64,000 bases of DNA from Microvirga sp. TS319 (GTDB taxonomy: Bacteria; Pseudomonadota; Alphaproteobacteria; Rhizobiales; Beijerinckiaceae), in NCBI RefSeq assembly GCF_041276405.1, contig NZ_JBGGGT010000001.1, positions 1,875,001 to 1,939,000 of the forward strand, in the 5' to 3' direction. The notes beneath the pieces were generated by a model. The model saw only the letters and a list, made by a program, of their open reading frames with translations, did no database searches and was not told the DNA's origin. The position numbers were made by a program, and so were the translations under genes. Shown here piece by piece: positions 42,558-52,228 of this stretch; within the stretch, counting starts at the first letter, position 1; each line of letters opens with the position of its first letter.

Positions 42558-43511
42558 ATGAAAACGTGCGTCATCTTGGATGACTATCAAGGCGTTGCAC
42601 TGAAATATGCCGACTGGAGCGGCCTCGCCGACCGCGTGGCGGTCACGAGCCTGCGCGAGCACATTGCTGACGAAGACGTCCTCGTGGACCGGCTTGCGGA
42701 TGCCGACATCGTCATCATCATGCGAGAGAGGACGCCTTTTCCCGCCACCCTGTTCAAGCGACTGCCGAGACTGGGCCTGCTTGTCACCAGCGGCATGCGT
42801 AACGCCGCCATCGATCTCTTGGCAGCGGGCGATGTCGTGGTGTGCGGCACCGGCGGCAGTTCGGCTCCGCCGGCAGAGCTGACCTGGGGTCTTATCCTGG
42901 GCTTGGCGCGGCAGATTCCAACCGAGAACACGCAGCTCCGGCACAACGGGCCATGGCAAAGCACGATTGGGATCGATTTACAGGGCCGCCGCCTCGGCAT
43001 CGTTGGCCTCGGCAAGATCGGCACGCGCGTCGCTCATGTCGGGCAGGCGTTCGGCATGCATGTTACGGCTTGGAGCCCCAACCTCACGGCCGAGCGCGCG
43101 TCTGCCGCCGGCGTCGAGAGGATGGCCTCGAAAGAGGAACTGCTTGAGAGCAGCGACTTTGTCACGATTCACCTCGTGCTCGCGCCCACGACGCGTGGGC
43201 TCGTCGGCGCTCCGGAGCTGCGCCGCATGCGCTCGAGCGCCTTTCTGATCAACACGTCGCGCGCGGCTATCGTTGATCAGACTGCCCTTATCCAGGCACT
43301 TGAGGAAAACCGGATCGCCGGTGCCGGCTTGGATGTGTTTGACGCAGAGCCCCTTCCGTCGGACCACCCGCTGCGGCGGCTGCCCAACGTCCTGGCAACA
43401 CCCCACCTCGGCTATGTTTCGGAGGACAATTATCGGACCTATTTCACGGAAGCCGTGGAAGACATCGAGGCATGGCTGGCCGGGTCACCCATCCGCCGGC
43501 TCAGCCAATGA
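42558..43511 (+). CDS. D-2-hydroxyacid dehydrogenase family protein
   Basis: 317 residues. NAD-binding motif GRRLGIVGLGKIGTRVAHVG near 143-162, catalytic Arg in INTSRAAIVDQ, Glu in GLDVFDAEPLP and His in ATPHLGYVSE. The N-terminal substrate domain contains VIIMRERTPFPATLFKRLP. Length and order fit the D-isomer-specific 2-hydroxyacid dehydrogenases (glyoxylate/hydroxypyruvate or phosphoglycerate type). Downstream of the FAH hydrolase on the same strand but 480 bp away, so it may have its own promoter. Substrate unknown. Confidence 0.92.
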   Translation: MKTCVILDDYQGVALKYADWSGLADRVAVTSLREHIADEDVLVDRLADADIVIIMRERTPFPATLFKRLPRLGLLVTSGMRNAAIDLLAAGDVVVCGTGGSSAPPAELTWGLILGLARQIPTENTQLRHNGPWQSTIGIDLQGRRLGIVGLGKIGTRVAHVGQAFGMHVTAWSPNLTAERASAAGVERMASKEELLESSDFVTIHLVLAPTTRGLVGAPELRRMRSSAFLINTSRAAIVDQTALIQALEENRIAGAGLDVFDAEPLPSDHPLRRLPNVLATPHLGYVSEDNYRTYFTEAVEDIEAWLAGSPIRRLSQ

Positions 43512-43622
43512 AGGCACCCGGACCTGACGAGACCAGGTTCAGTGGACGAGGGTGATTGAGGGAATTGATCTGGAGCCCAGGAGCTCCGCTGCGCCTGCCC
43601 GGTCATGACGAACCGAAGGTCT

Positions 43623-44309
43623 CTATGAGGGTGCGATCCCGAGGAGCTCATCGATAGCCGGCTTCAGCTCCATGACGGGCTGGATTCCTGAAGGAAATTT
43701 CAGCGTTCGATCCTCGGGCCATGCGATGGTGCAGGCACCGGCCGTGAGGGCCGCCTGCGCTCCGGTGGGGCTGTCTTCGATCGCTATACATTCATGTGGT
43801 TTAAGCCCCAGCAGAGTTGCCGCCCGCTCATAAGGCTCAGGATCAGGTTTGCCGCGCACCACGTCGTTGATCGAGACGGAAATAAAGCCAGGCTCTTCCA
43901 GCCCGAGCACCCGAATGTTGGCGTTCACCACGATCCGGTCTGAGTTCGACACGAGAGCCTGCCGGAGTCCCAGCCCCTTGAATACCTCCCAAGCCTCAAG
44001 CGCGCCCGGCCTCACCGCGATTTCCAGGGCGTGGGCGGTGTAGTAGCTGTATTTGAGGCGGCGCCATTGATCGAAGCTCATGGAGAGGCCGAAGGTCTGG
44101 CGGCACTTCTCATAGACGACCTTTGCCGCTCGGCCGACGATCTCATGATGAAACTCATCGGGCACCTCCACGCCTTCTGTCGCCAGAGTATGTCGCAGGG
44201 CACGAAAGTGCATGGACTCGCTCAGCAACAGGGTGCCGTCGATATCCCACAGCACGGCACGGAACGAATGATCTCTCGCCCCAGCCCCGCCTGAATGTTG
44301 GTTCGCCAT
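43623..44309 (-). CDS. HAD-superfamily hydrolase (beta-phosphoglucomutase/phosphatase-like)
   Basis: 228 residues from ATG 44309, with CCGGAGGAATT upstream; the frame is open to 44378. HAD motifs: I, VLWDIDGTLLLSESMHF (Asp-x-Asp, near 19-35); II, ALVSNSDRIVVNANI; III/IV, GKPDPEPYERAA and CIAIEDSPTGAQAALTAG. The four-helix C1 cap lies between motifs I and II, as in phosphoglycolate phosphatase and sugar-phosphatases. It hydrolyses a small phosphometabolite; which one is unknown. Single gene. Confidence 0.9.
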   Translation of the reverse strand: MANQHSGGAGARDHSFRAVLWDIDGTLLLSESMHFRALRHTLATEGVEVPDEFHHEIVGRAAKVVYEKCRQTFGLSMSFDQWRRLKYSYYTAHALEIAVRPGALEAWEVFKGLGLRQALVSNSDRIVVNANIRVLGLEEPGFISVSINDVVRGKPDPEPYERAATLLGLKPHECIAIEDSPTGAQAALTAGACTIAWPEDRTLKFPSGIQPVMELKPAIDELLGIAPS

Positions 44310-44657
44310 GGAATGAATTCCTCCGGATCGCTGGCTGGGTATTGGAATGACGTTCGCGCCGTCCACTCGATAACCCACGCTTCCAGATCAGGAAACAGGG
44401 CCATCGTTGACGGTCTGATCACTCCCCGCGCGCCGAACCGTGCCTTATGGCCTATCATCTAGAGCTGCTTCCACTTGCATGGAATTATCTCCTTTCATTG
44501 GCCGCCCGCATTTTCTGACGGTGAACCGGATCCGCTTCACCGAAAAATGCTCTATCCCTTTCAACGATCCTATCAGTCCGCGGAGTCATATTTCAGCCCT
44601 CATGAGAGCCAACCATTCTGAGTATGCTGCAGTTCGCATCTTGGAGCGGAGACTCGA
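44310..44657. other. intergenic, nothing recognised
   Basis: About 350 bp between divergent HAD and pirin genes. No ORF, repeat or hairpin stands out; both promoters should lie here. Confidence 0.5.
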
Positions 44658-45554
44658 ATGCTGGATCTGGTGATCGCCGCCCGACGAAAGGATCTCGGCG
44701 GCTTTGAGGTCGGTCGCGTGCTACCCTTCATGAGGCGGCGCATGGTCGGGCCGTTCATTTTCTTCGATCATATGGGGCCCGTGGACCTGCCACCGAACGT
44801 GCCTCGGACAACCGACGTACGCCCTCATCCCCATATTGGGCTTTCGACCGTCACCTACCTGTTCGACGGCGAGATCGTGCACCGGGACAGCACCGGAGTG
44901 CAACAGGCCATTCGGCCCGGCGCCGTGAACTGGATGACGGCCGGCAGCGGCATCAGCCACTCCGAGCGGTTCGACGGCCCCATCCGGCACAGCGGCGGGC
45001 GAGTGCATGGCATCCAGGCCTGGGTGGCCCTTCCGGAGTCGCAGGAGGAGATGGAGCCGAGCTTCGTCCATCATGGCGCTGACGAGCTGCCGGTATTTGG
45101 GGAAGCAGGTGTGTCGGCGCGGCTGATCGCAGGACGAGCCTTTGGGTTGTCCAACCCGGTCAGGACCCAATCACCCCTCTTCTATATCCACGCTTACTTG
45201 CACCCGGGTGCCCGGATTGGCCTACCCGGCGAATATCCTGAGCGAGCCGCTTACATCGTGTCGGGGCGGGTGGACGCGGATGGGCAGGAATATACCGCAG
45301 GACAAATGTTGGTCTTCACCGGCAGTTCGGATCCGGTCCTGACGGCGCTTGACACCTCAACAGTCATGCTGCTGGGCGGCGAACCCTTGGGACCGCGGCA
45401 CATCTGGTGGAATTTCGTGTCATCACGCCAAGACAGGATCGAGCAGGCCAAGGCAGATTGGCAGAACGGTCGCATTCACCTGCCCCTGAATGATGATCAG
45501 GAGTTCATCCCGTTGCCGGAAGATCCGAAGCCGGCGCCCGAACCGATGTCGTGA
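44658..45554 (+). CDS. pirin family protein (bicupin)
   Basis: 298 residues. Pirin N-terminal cupin: GGFEVGRVLPFMRRRMVGPF, FDHMGPVDL, RPHPHIGLSTVTYLFDGEI (His-x-His metal ligands near 56-60) and MTAGSGISHSERF (third His and Glu). The C-terminal cupin has RAAYIVSGRVDADGQ and GGEPLGPRHIWWNFVSS. Bacterial pirins bind Fe or similar metals, and some have quercetin 2,3-dioxygenase activity. A redox or regulatory role near the peroxiredoxin gene is possible but only by proximity. Confidence 0.93.
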   Translation: MLDLVIAARRKDLGGFEVGRVLPFMRRRMVGPFIFFDHMGPVDLPPNVPRTTDVRPHPHIGLSTVTYLFDGEIVHRDSTGVQQAIRPGAVNWMTAGSGISHSERFDGPIRHSGGRVHGIQAWVALPESQEEMEPSFVHHGADELPVFGEAGVSARLIAGRAFGLSNPVRTQSPLFYIHAYLHPGARIGLPGEYPERAAYIVSGRVDADGQEYTAGQMLVFTGSSDPVLTALDTSTVMLLGGEPLGPRHIWWNFVSSRQDRIEQAKADWQNGRIHLPLNDDQEFIPLPEDPKPAPEPMS

Positions 45555-45571
45555 GCCAGATTACCTCCTAC

Positions 45572-45737
45572 GGCGTCGGACGTGCGATCGAACCCACATC
45601 CGATGCGCTGATCTCAGAAGGGAGCATCGGATGCAATCCCAAAAGTGGATTCCACTTTTCACGTCCGATGCTGTCAGTTGATGTTGCTGAGCCTCTTTTC
45701 ACGCAAAATCGGTTCCCACTTTTGCGGTCGATGCTCC
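45572..45737. repeat. REP-like repeat cluster 14 (short palindrome, B, A)
   Basis: GGCGTCGGACGTG...CATCCGATGC, then B unit GAGCATCGGATGC to CACGTCCGATGCTG, then A unit ending GCGGTCGATGCTC. Confidence 0.8.
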
Positions 45738-45796
45738 AGGTCATGAGGCTCGCTCCGATGCAAAAGCCGGCACGAGCCCACCATAAACGCTCGCGC

Positions 45797-46459
45797 TCAG
45801 GATTGCGGCTGCGGCACGATGCGGATGTAAGGTTTCGGAGCCTGCCATCCCTGCGGATAGATTTTCCGGGCTTCGTCATCCGACACGGAGCCCGCAATGA
45901 TCACGTCCTGTCCGGGCTGCCAATTCGCCGGGGTCGCGACCCGATGCTGTGCCGTCAGCTGGAGGGAGTCGATGACACGGAGGACCTCGTCGAAGTTGCG
46001 TCCTGTGGTCATCGGGTAGACCAGCACCAGTTTGATTTTCTTGTCAGGGCCGATGACGAACACGTTGCGAACGGTCTGGTTGTCGGCGGGTGTACGCCCC
46101 TCCGAGGTTCCGTTCGCACTGGCTGGGAGCATTCCATAGAGCTTCGACACCGTCAGGTCGGCGTCACCGATCATCGGGTAGTTCGGCGCGTATCCCTGTG
46201 TCTCGTGAATGTCCTCCGCCCAACGGGCGTGATGGCCGATGGGATCGACGCTGAGCCCGATGATCTTCACATTGCGCCGGTCAAACTCTGGCTTGATGCG
46301 GGCCATGTAGCCGAGCTCAGTGGTGCAGACAGGAGTGAAATCCTTTGGGTGGGAAAACAGAACGCACCATGCATCACCGATCCAGTCGTGGAAACGGATA
46401 GGTCCTTGTGTGGTCTCAGCCTCGAAATCCGGTGCGGTAGCGCCAATCTGAAGTGTCAT
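45797..46459 (-). CDS. 1-Cys peroxiredoxin (Prx6 type)
   Basis: 220 residues. Peroxidatic Cys in the PxxxT/SxxC motif HPKDFTPVCTTELGYMARI (Cys near residue 45). Downstream signatures are IGLSVDPIGHHARWAEDIHE, PMIGDADLTVSKLYGML and NVFVIGPDKKIKLVLVYPMTTGRNFDEVLRVIDSLQ. The long C-terminal dimerisation extension (WQPGQDVIIAGSV...GWQAPKPYIRIV) is diagnostic of Prx6-type enzymes. It reduces peroxides using small thiols, in the cytoplasm. Single gene. Confidence 0.95.
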   Translation of the reverse strand: MTLQIGATAPDFEAETTQGPIRFHDWIGDAWCVLFSHPKDFTPVCTTELGYMARIKPEFDRRNVKIIGLSVDPIGHHARWAEDIHETQGYAPNYPMIGDADLTVSKLYGMLPASANGTSEGRTPADNQTVRNVFVIGPDKKIKLVLVYPMTTGRNFDEVLRVIDSLQLTAQHRVATPANWQPGQDVIIAGSVSDDEARKIYPQGWQAPKPYIRIVPQPQS

Positions 46460-46739
46460 AACGTCCTCCTATCTCTCAAGGTAAGTACGTAGGGATGTGT
46501 CGTCGCCATCTTGAAGGCTCAGCGTGAGATGGTCCCTGGAAATCGTCCACATTTTCCGGAGGTTTGCGGAAATTGAGAGTAGGTCCCATTCGGAGGGGAC
46601 CACAAACAAAATCGTCTTGAACCCGATTGTCGCGGGAAGAATGCCAACCACCTCACGATACAACATAGCGCAAACATTGATGACAACCACATGTGCTCCG
46701 GGAAAGGAAGAGCTGCAGGGTCTTTGGTGGCCTTGACGC

Positions 46740-48938
46740 TCAAGCTGACGCTAGCCACTCCCGCAACTTCGTCCATCGCCGCTTCATCTGTCCGCCCCTC
46801 ACGGCCATGGCGGCGGCCTTCTTCTGTCCCACCAGCACGACGAGACGCTTGCCTCGGGTGACCCCGGTGTAGAGCAGATTACGCGCCAGCATCGTGTAGT
46901 GCTGTGTCACGACCGGAATGATCACGGCAGGATACTCTGAGCCTTGTGACTTGTGGATCGTGGTCGCGTACGCGGGCACCAAGGTATCGAGTTCGCCGAA
47001 CGGGTAGGACACCTCCCGACCGTCGAACGATGCGATCAGAGCTCCTTCCTCGTCATCGATCCTGACGACCGTGCCGAGGTCACCGTTGAACACTTCCCGG
47101 TCATAATCGTTCTGGGTTTCCATCACCCGGTCTCCGGGCGAGAAGCGCCAGCCGAACCGTTCGATCCTGGCGGGAGGGTTCGGATTGAGCACCTCCTGAA
47201 GCTGGATGTTGAGATTGCGGGCACCGAGCACGCCCCGGTTCATCGGGCAGAGCACCTGAATGTCCTTCATCGGGTCAAGACCGAATCGGCGCGGCATTCG
47301 CTCCCTGATCATCTGGATGATCTTCGGCACGCCCTGCTCGGGATCGGTGATCTCCACGAAGTAGAAGTCGCTCTCTTCTCCAGGCTCCGGGGGCTCGGGC
47401 AGCTGGCCCTTGTTGATGCGATGCGCGTTCACCACGATCCGACTTTCCGCGGCCTGCCGGAAGATCTCGGTCAGGCGGGCCACGGGAATTCGGCCTGAAG
47501 CTATGATATCGGCCAGCACCTGCCCCGAGCCGACCGATGGCAGCTGGTCCACGTCGCCGACCAACAACAAACCTGCATGCGGAGGGATCGCTTTGGTCAG
47601 CGCGTTCATCAGCGGCACGTCCACCATCGAGGTCTCATCCACCACCAGCAGATCGCAGTCGAGTGGGTTCTCCTCATTGCGCGAAAAGCCGCCGTGCTTG
47701 GGATCGATCTCCAGCAGCCGGTGAATGGTCTTCGCCTCCAGTCCAGTCTGCTCGGTCATGCGCTTAGCCGCGCGTCCTGTGGGAGCTCCCAACGCCACCC
47801 GAACACCTTTCGCGACGAGCACGCGCAGAATGGTATCGAGCAAGGTCGTCTTGCCGACACCCGGACCGCCCGTGACCACGGACAATTTCGAACCGAGCAC
47901 CAGTTTCAAAGCCTCGCGCTGCGAGGCCGCCAGGGTCTTGCCCGTGCGGTTCTCCACCCACGGAATGGCCTTCTCAAGATCGATCTCAGGCCAGGGCGGT
48001 GGCCTAGACGCCCGCTCGATCAGGCGGGATGCAATGGCCTGCTCCGCCAGATACAGTCCTTTGAGAAACAAGCAGGTCTCGTCGCCGATGGCGTCCGAGA
48101 CGATCTCTCCTTTCGCAAGCTCGTCAACAATCGCTGCACGGATCAGTTCTCCCCCAACGTCGAGCAGCTGCTCGGCCAAGCGGGCCAACGCCTCGACCGG
48201 CAAAGCACAGTGGCCCTCATCCATGGCGGTCTGAAGGGCAAACGAGATACCGGCCCGGATCCGCTGAGGCGCGGTCTTCTCCATTCCGAGCTTGGCGGCA
48301 ATCGCATCCGCCGTCCGGAAGCCGATGCCGCGTATGTCCTTGGCCAGCCGGTAGGGATCCTCGGTCATGACCTGGATGGCCTCGTAGCCATAGGTCTTGA
48401 AGATGCGCACCGCTCGTGCGGTGCCGACCCCATGCGCGTGCAGGAACACCATGATCTCCCGCACCGCCTTCTGCTCGGCCCAGCCCGCCACGATGCGGGA
48501 CGCCCGCATTGGGCCAATGCCCTGCACTTCGGTCAGACGTTCCGGTTGGGCTTCAATGATCTCGAAGGTATCGCTCCCGAACGCCGTCACGATCCGCTTC
48601 GCCATGGCTGGGCCGATTCCGCGCATCTGGCCCGAGGCAAGGTACTTCTCGATGCCCTCCACACCCGTCGGTGGGGTGGTCTTCAGAATCTCAGCCTTGA
48701 ACTGAAGTCCATGTGTTCGATCGCTGATCCATACGCCACTGGCGGCGATCCATTCGCCTGCGGATACGCTGGGCGTATGTCCGACCACCGTCACAAGGTC
48801 CCGCTTGCCCCGCGCATGCACCTTCAGAACCGCAAAGCCGTTCTCGGGGTTGTGAAAGGTGACGCGCTCCACCGATCCCGCGAGGGTTTCGAGAACGGGC
48901 CTCTGATCGGCCTGTGGCGATCGGAACATCTGGTTCAT
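46740..48938 (-). CDS. recD2: ATP-dependent RecD2-like helicase
   Basis: 732 residues if the ATG at 48938 is used; the frame continues to 49223 with poor coding character. N-terminal OB-like segment, then helix-hairpin-helix repeats (YLASGQMRGIGPAMAKRIV, LTEVQGIGPMRASRIV, AKDIRGIGFRTADAIA), then SF1B helicase motifs: Walker A SVVTGGPGVGKTTLLD near 354-369, ALGAPTGRAAKRM (Ia), LLVVDETSMVDV (II), LLLVGDVDQLPSVGSG (III), RLTEIFRQA (IV), and the UvrD-C-like VPAYATTIHKSQGSEYPAV with LLYTGVTRGKRLVVLVG (VI). A 5'-3' DNA helicase without RecBC partners, as in other RecD2 proteins. Confidence 0.93.
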   Translation of the reverse strand: MNQMFRSPQADQRPVLETLAGSVERVTFHNPENGFAVLKVHARGKRDLVTVVGHTPSVSAGEWIAASGVWISDRTHGLQFKAEILKTTPPTGVEGIEKYLASGQMRGIGPAMAKRIVTAFGSDTFEIIEAQPERLTEVQGIGPMRASRIVAGWAEQKAVREIMVFLHAHGVGTARAVRIFKTYGYEAIQVMTEDPYRLAKDIRGIGFRTADAIAAKLGMEKTAPQRIRAGISFALQTAMDEGHCALPVEALARLAEQLLDVGGELIRAAIVDELAKGEIVSDAIGDETCLFLKGLYLAEQAIASRLIERASRPPPWPEIDLEKAIPWVENRTGKTLAASQREALKLVLGSKLSVVTGGPGVGKTTLLDTILRVLVAKGVRVALGAPTGRAAKRMTEQTGLEAKTIHRLLEIDPKHGGFSRNEENPLDCDLLVVDETSMVDVPLMNALTKAIPPHAGLLLVGDVDQLPSVGSGQVLADIIASGRIPVARLTEIFRQAAESRIVVNAHRINKGQLPEPPEPGEESDFYFVEITDPEQGVPKIIQMIRERMPRRFGLDPMKDIQVLCPMNRGVLGARNLNIQLQEVLNPNPPARIERFGWRFSPGDRVMETQNDYDREVFNGDLGTVVRIDDEEGALIASFDGREVSYPFGELDTLVPAYATTIHKSQGSEYPAVIIPVVTQHYTMLARNLLYTGVTRGKRLVVLVGQKKAAAMAVRGGQMKRRWTKLREWLASA

Positions 48939-49294
48939 GCTGTTTGCGGGGGAACTCCCGGCCTCTTCGACTCTATCGCGCGACGGCCCGGCCAATGAGG
49001 TATGGGTCCTCTGCTGCCGGTCACTCCACCCAAGCCTCACTGGTACCAGCCTCACGGCCGCCTCCGCGCAAGCTCGAAAGAAGCCGCGGAAGGTGAAAAC
49101 GTGACTTGACCTTGGTGTATGTTCTATATGTGTTCTTTTCGAGATGCCGTTCAAGAGAAGCCGACGAGAATCAGGCTGGACACTAATCGGACCCCGTGCG
49201 TCCGGCCAATCGACGAAGGACATGAATTTTATTTCGTTCCCCTATCGCGGCCGCGCTACAACGGTGAGAACATTCTTCCGAAAAGGAGCAGATC
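48939..49294. other. region upstream of recD2 and nitronate monooxygenase
   Basis: Divergent intergenic space. The recD2 frame stays open through most of it, but no recognisable domain is encoded. An AT-rich patch near 49107-49140 and AAAAGGAG at about 49280 serve the plus-strand gene. Confidence 0.45.
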
Positions 49295-50392
49295 ATGTGG
49301 CCGGATCACCGCATTCAAGACCTCTTCCAGATCGAGCTGCCGATCATCCAGGCTCCCATGGCCGGTTCGGTCGGGGCCGAGATGGTGATCGCCGTTTCCG
49401 AGGCAGGAGGACTAGGCTCCCTGCCCTGTGCGATGCTCAATCCGGAGCAGTTGAAAACCGAGATCAGGATTATTCGCCAGAGGACCTCCCGGGCCATCAA
49501 CCTCAACTTCTTCTGTCATCGCCCCCCACAGGCCGATGCGGCTCGCGAGGGGGCCTGGAAGAAGCGGCTGGAGAGCTATTACCTCGAACTCGGACTTGAT
49601 CCGCAAGCGCCTGTTCCAGCAGCGGCCCGTGCCCCCTTCGACAGCGCTATGTGTGACGTTGTTCAGGAGTTCACGCCCGAAGTCGTCAGCTTCCACTTCG
49701 GACTGCCCGAGCGCGCGCTCCTGGACCGCGTAAGGGCGACCGGTGCGAAGATCATCTCGTCGGCCACGACAGCGGATGAAGCACGATGGCTGGAGGACCA
49801 AGGGTGCGACGCCATCATCGCCCAGGGCTACGAGGCCGGCGGTCATCGTGGCGTCTTCCTGACCGGAGACATCTCGACCCAAGCGGGCACTATGGCATTG
49901 GTACCGCAGGTCGTCGATGCCGTGAAGGTGCCCGTGATCGCCGCCGGTGGCATTGCGGATGCGCGAGGCATCGTTGCGGCCTTTGCCCTTGGAGCCTCGG
50001 CGGTCCAGATCGGAACGGCTTACCTGTTCTGCCCCGAAGCCAAAATCAGTTCTCTTCATCGCGACGCCCTCATGAGAGCGAAGGACAACGACACCGTTCT
50101 CACGAACGTGTTCACGGGCCGCCCCGCCCGTGGGATCGTCAACCGCGTTGTCCGAGAGGTTGGCCCCATGTCGGGCATCGCACCGGGGTTCCCCCTCGGG
50201 GCTGGAGCATTGGCTCCGTTGCGGGCCACAGCGGAAACCGCAGGATCAGGAGACTTCTCTCCCCTGTGGTCCGGACAGGCTGCGGCCTTCGGTCGAGAGA
50301 TGCCTGCCGGCGATCTGACGCGGCAGCTTGGAACAGAGGCGCTTGCCTATTTGTCCAGATTGGCTCCCGCCCCTTCACCTCGGCCAGCTTGA
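49295..50392 (+). CDS. nitronate monooxygenase (2-nitropropane dioxygenase family)
   Basis: 365 residues, start set by AAAAGGAGCAGATC. FMN-binding TIM barrel: LPIIQAPMAGSVGAEMVIAV near 14-33, GGLGSLPCAML, AINLNFFCHRPP, VVSFHFGLPE, GCDAIIAQGYEAGGHRGVF (the QG-EAGGH active-site motif near 175), and VPVIAAGGIADARGIVAAFALGASAVQIGTAYLF. These fit class I nitronate monooxygenases, which oxidise nitroalkane anions and related toxins. Single gene with a good ribosome site. Confidence 0.94.
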   Translation: MWPDHRIQDLFQIELPIIQAPMAGSVGAEMVIAVSEAGGLGSLPCAMLNPEQLKTEIRIIRQRTSRAINLNFFCHRPPQADAAREGAWKKRLESYYLELGLDPQAPVPAAARAPFDSAMCDVVQEFTPEVVSFHFGLPERALLDRVRATGAKIISSATTADEARWLEDQGCDAIIAQGYEAGGHRGVFLTGDISTQAGTMALVPQVVDAVKVPVIAAGGIADARGIVAAFALGASAVQIGTAYLFCPEAKISSLHRDALMRAKDNDTVLTNVFTGRPARGIVNRVVREVGPMSGIAPGFPLGAGALAPLRATAETAGSGDFSPLWSGQAAAFGREMPAGDLTRQLGTEALAYLSRLAPAPSPRPA

Positions 50393-51249
50393 GATTGGAT
50401 CGGCATCAGGCATTGTATCCGCCGATGAACATCATTGGTCCCCATCGACGTAGAGCTTTTACCTGTTCCTTCGATGCATGGATCCGGAGCTGAGCACGTC
50501 GTGCCAATAACTTAGCGCATCGTGCGGACCCAGCGGCCGCTTGAGCGAAGAGTGGACCCGGTTTTCACGAGCGTGGCCCTTCGGGTCCACACGATGCGCT
50601 AGAAGGGAGGATCGGATTGGAGCCCAAAAGTGCAGGTCCACTTTTCACCTCGATGCTGTAGGTCATTCAGGCAAGGCCGTCGCTACACAGGGAATGGGGC
50701 GTTGGTAGCCGTGCCCGCGCCGCTGGAGCGCCCTGATCATGAACGCATGGGCTGGCACGTTCCGCCGGGCGTTGCCGATGCCATGCCCAGAAAATCGCTG
50801 CCGTGCTTGCTCTGGGATGTGCCGAGCGGGAAGCATTGAGTCGGCGATCGCGGCCCCATGTCGAGCGCCACTTCTCTCTTCAGCCCACGATATCCAGTAT
50901 GGCCTGACGTCTACGCCAGGCAGCCCACCTCGGCCTGACCATGTTCATATGGCAGTCCTCAAGCTCTCGCAGACCAGTGATCTATCAAGCAAGCTCTCTT
51001 CATGTCCGGAATTGTAAGATGACAGCATAAACCTCCTCTAAGCGAATGCACTACTCATCGCGATCAGGAGCTGCTGGGAGATCTCGTCGGAGCACCAGTT
51101 TTTCCGAACTATACTTCGTGGGTATACTCCGGCCGACTGTAAACGGTTACACAAATATTTGCTTTGACAGTCCCGCAGGTCCTAGCCTGCAACCGCTGGA
51201 GCCAATTGTCGCTGCGCAGACGCTGCTTGATTGAGCGAGGAGCAACGCC
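50393..51249. other. about 850 bp without a gene
   Basis: Holds repeat cluster 15. Small frames at 50630-51017 have no coding character. The right end has a ribosome site for the next gene. Confidence 0.5.
50512..50661. repeat. REP-like repeat cluster 15 (long C + B variant)
   Basis: TTAGCGCATCGTGCGG to CACACGATGCGCTAG with the GC-rich long-C insertion, then GGATCGGATTGG...CCTCGATGCTGTAG. Confidence 0.75.
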
Positions 51250-52125
51250 ATGGATATGATCGAGAGTCTCGAAATCGACCGCTGGTCAGGCCCATTCCCG
51301 GCGGAGGCGCAAAAGCGGGCTCTGGACACGCTCGAAAGCGGCAAGGTCGTGTTCTGTCCCAATCTGGCGTTCACCCTGAGCGACGAGGAAACGACATTGC
51401 TGTCGTCTGACTTCGCAAGCGGGAAGGCCAAGAATATCAGCCTCGACCCGTCCAGGGGAGAGATTCGCGGCACGGCCGAGCACAGCGAGACGGAGCGGCT
51501 GTATGGGATGTTGAGGCGCTTCTCCGAAGACACCGCGCAGCTCGTGGCGGGCCTCTTCCCAGGGTACGGACGAGGGAGCGAGCAGGCGCGGACGAGCTAT
51601 CGCCCGGTCGAGATCGTGGGCCGCCAGACATCGCCCCGCAAGGACGACAAACTTCTGCATGTGGACGCTTTCCCGTCACGTCCAACACGCGGCCGCCGCA
51701 TCCTGCGGGTCTTCTCGAACATCAACCCGGCCGGGAAAGCACGCGTCTGGCACGTGGGCGAACCCTTTGAGGATTTTGCCCGCAAGTATGTTTCCGCGGT
51801 GCGTCGCCCCTATCCGTTGGAGCTGTCGTTGCTGGCAGCTCTCGGGATCACAAAAGGCAAGCGGAGCGCCTATGACCAAATCATGCTGGGATTGCATGAC
51901 AAAGGCAAACTCGACGCCCGCTATCAGAAGGAAGCGCCGCAGATCGAATTCGCGTTTCCACCCGGCACCACATGGCTCTGCTATACGGATCAGGTGCTCC
52001 ATGCCGCCGTCGCTGGTCAGTTCGCACTGGAACAGACGTTCCACATTGATATTGCCGCTATGGGGAACGCGGAGCGAGCACCGCTCAAAGTGCTCGAGAA
52101 GATCATGGGACAGTCTTTGGTCTAG
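51250..52125 (+). CDS. kdoO: Kdo hydroxylase (Fe(II)/O2-dependent, KdoO-like)
   Basis: 291 residues, start after GAGCGAGGAGCAACGCC. The protein matches the family of 3-deoxy-D-manno-oct-2-ulosonic acid 3-hydroxylases that convert Kdo to Ko in lipopolysaccharide inner core. Visible: AQKRALDTLESGKVVFCPNL, FSEDTAQLVAGLFPGY, iron ligands in KLLHVDAFPSRPTRGRRILRVF (His-x-Asp near 137-139), NINPAGKARVWHVGEPFE, and the distal TDQVLHAAVAGQFALEQTFH with the third His. An outer-membrane modification gene in a Gram-negative cell. Its TAG stop is shared with repeat cluster 16. Confidence 0.88.
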   Translation: MDMIESLEIDRWSGPFPAEAQKRALDTLESGKVVFCPNLAFTLSDEETTLLSSDFASGKAKNISLDPSRGEIRGTAEHSETERLYGMLRRFSEDTAQLVAGLFPGYGRGSEQARTSYRPVEIVGRQTSPRKDDKLLHVDAFPSRPTRGRRILRVFSNINPAGKARVWHVGEPFEDFARKYVSAVRRPYPLELSLLAALGITKGKRSAYDQIMLGLHDKGKLDARYQKEAPQIEFAFPPGTTWLCYTDQVLHAAVAGQFALEQTFHIDIAAMGNAERAPLKVLEKIMGQSLV

Positions 52126-52228
52126 AGCATCGAACGCATAAGCGAGAACCGGTTTTGCGCGAAATGATGCTCAAGAACGTAGATTGACAGCATCGCACGT
52201 GGGTTCGATTTCACACCCGATGCTGTAG
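52123..52228. repeat. REP-like repeat cluster 16 (A variant + short palindrome)
   Basis: TAGAGCATCGAACGC to GCGCGAAATGATGCTC, then CAGCATCGCACGTG with CACACCCGATGCTGTAG. It supplies the stop of the Kdo hydroxylase gene. Confidence 0.8.

Noticed and set aside
47577..48998. 473-residue plus-strand ORF opposite recD2
   Set aside because: Antisense shadow of a high-GC gene; no domain or ribosome site, while the minus strand encodes all helicase motifs.
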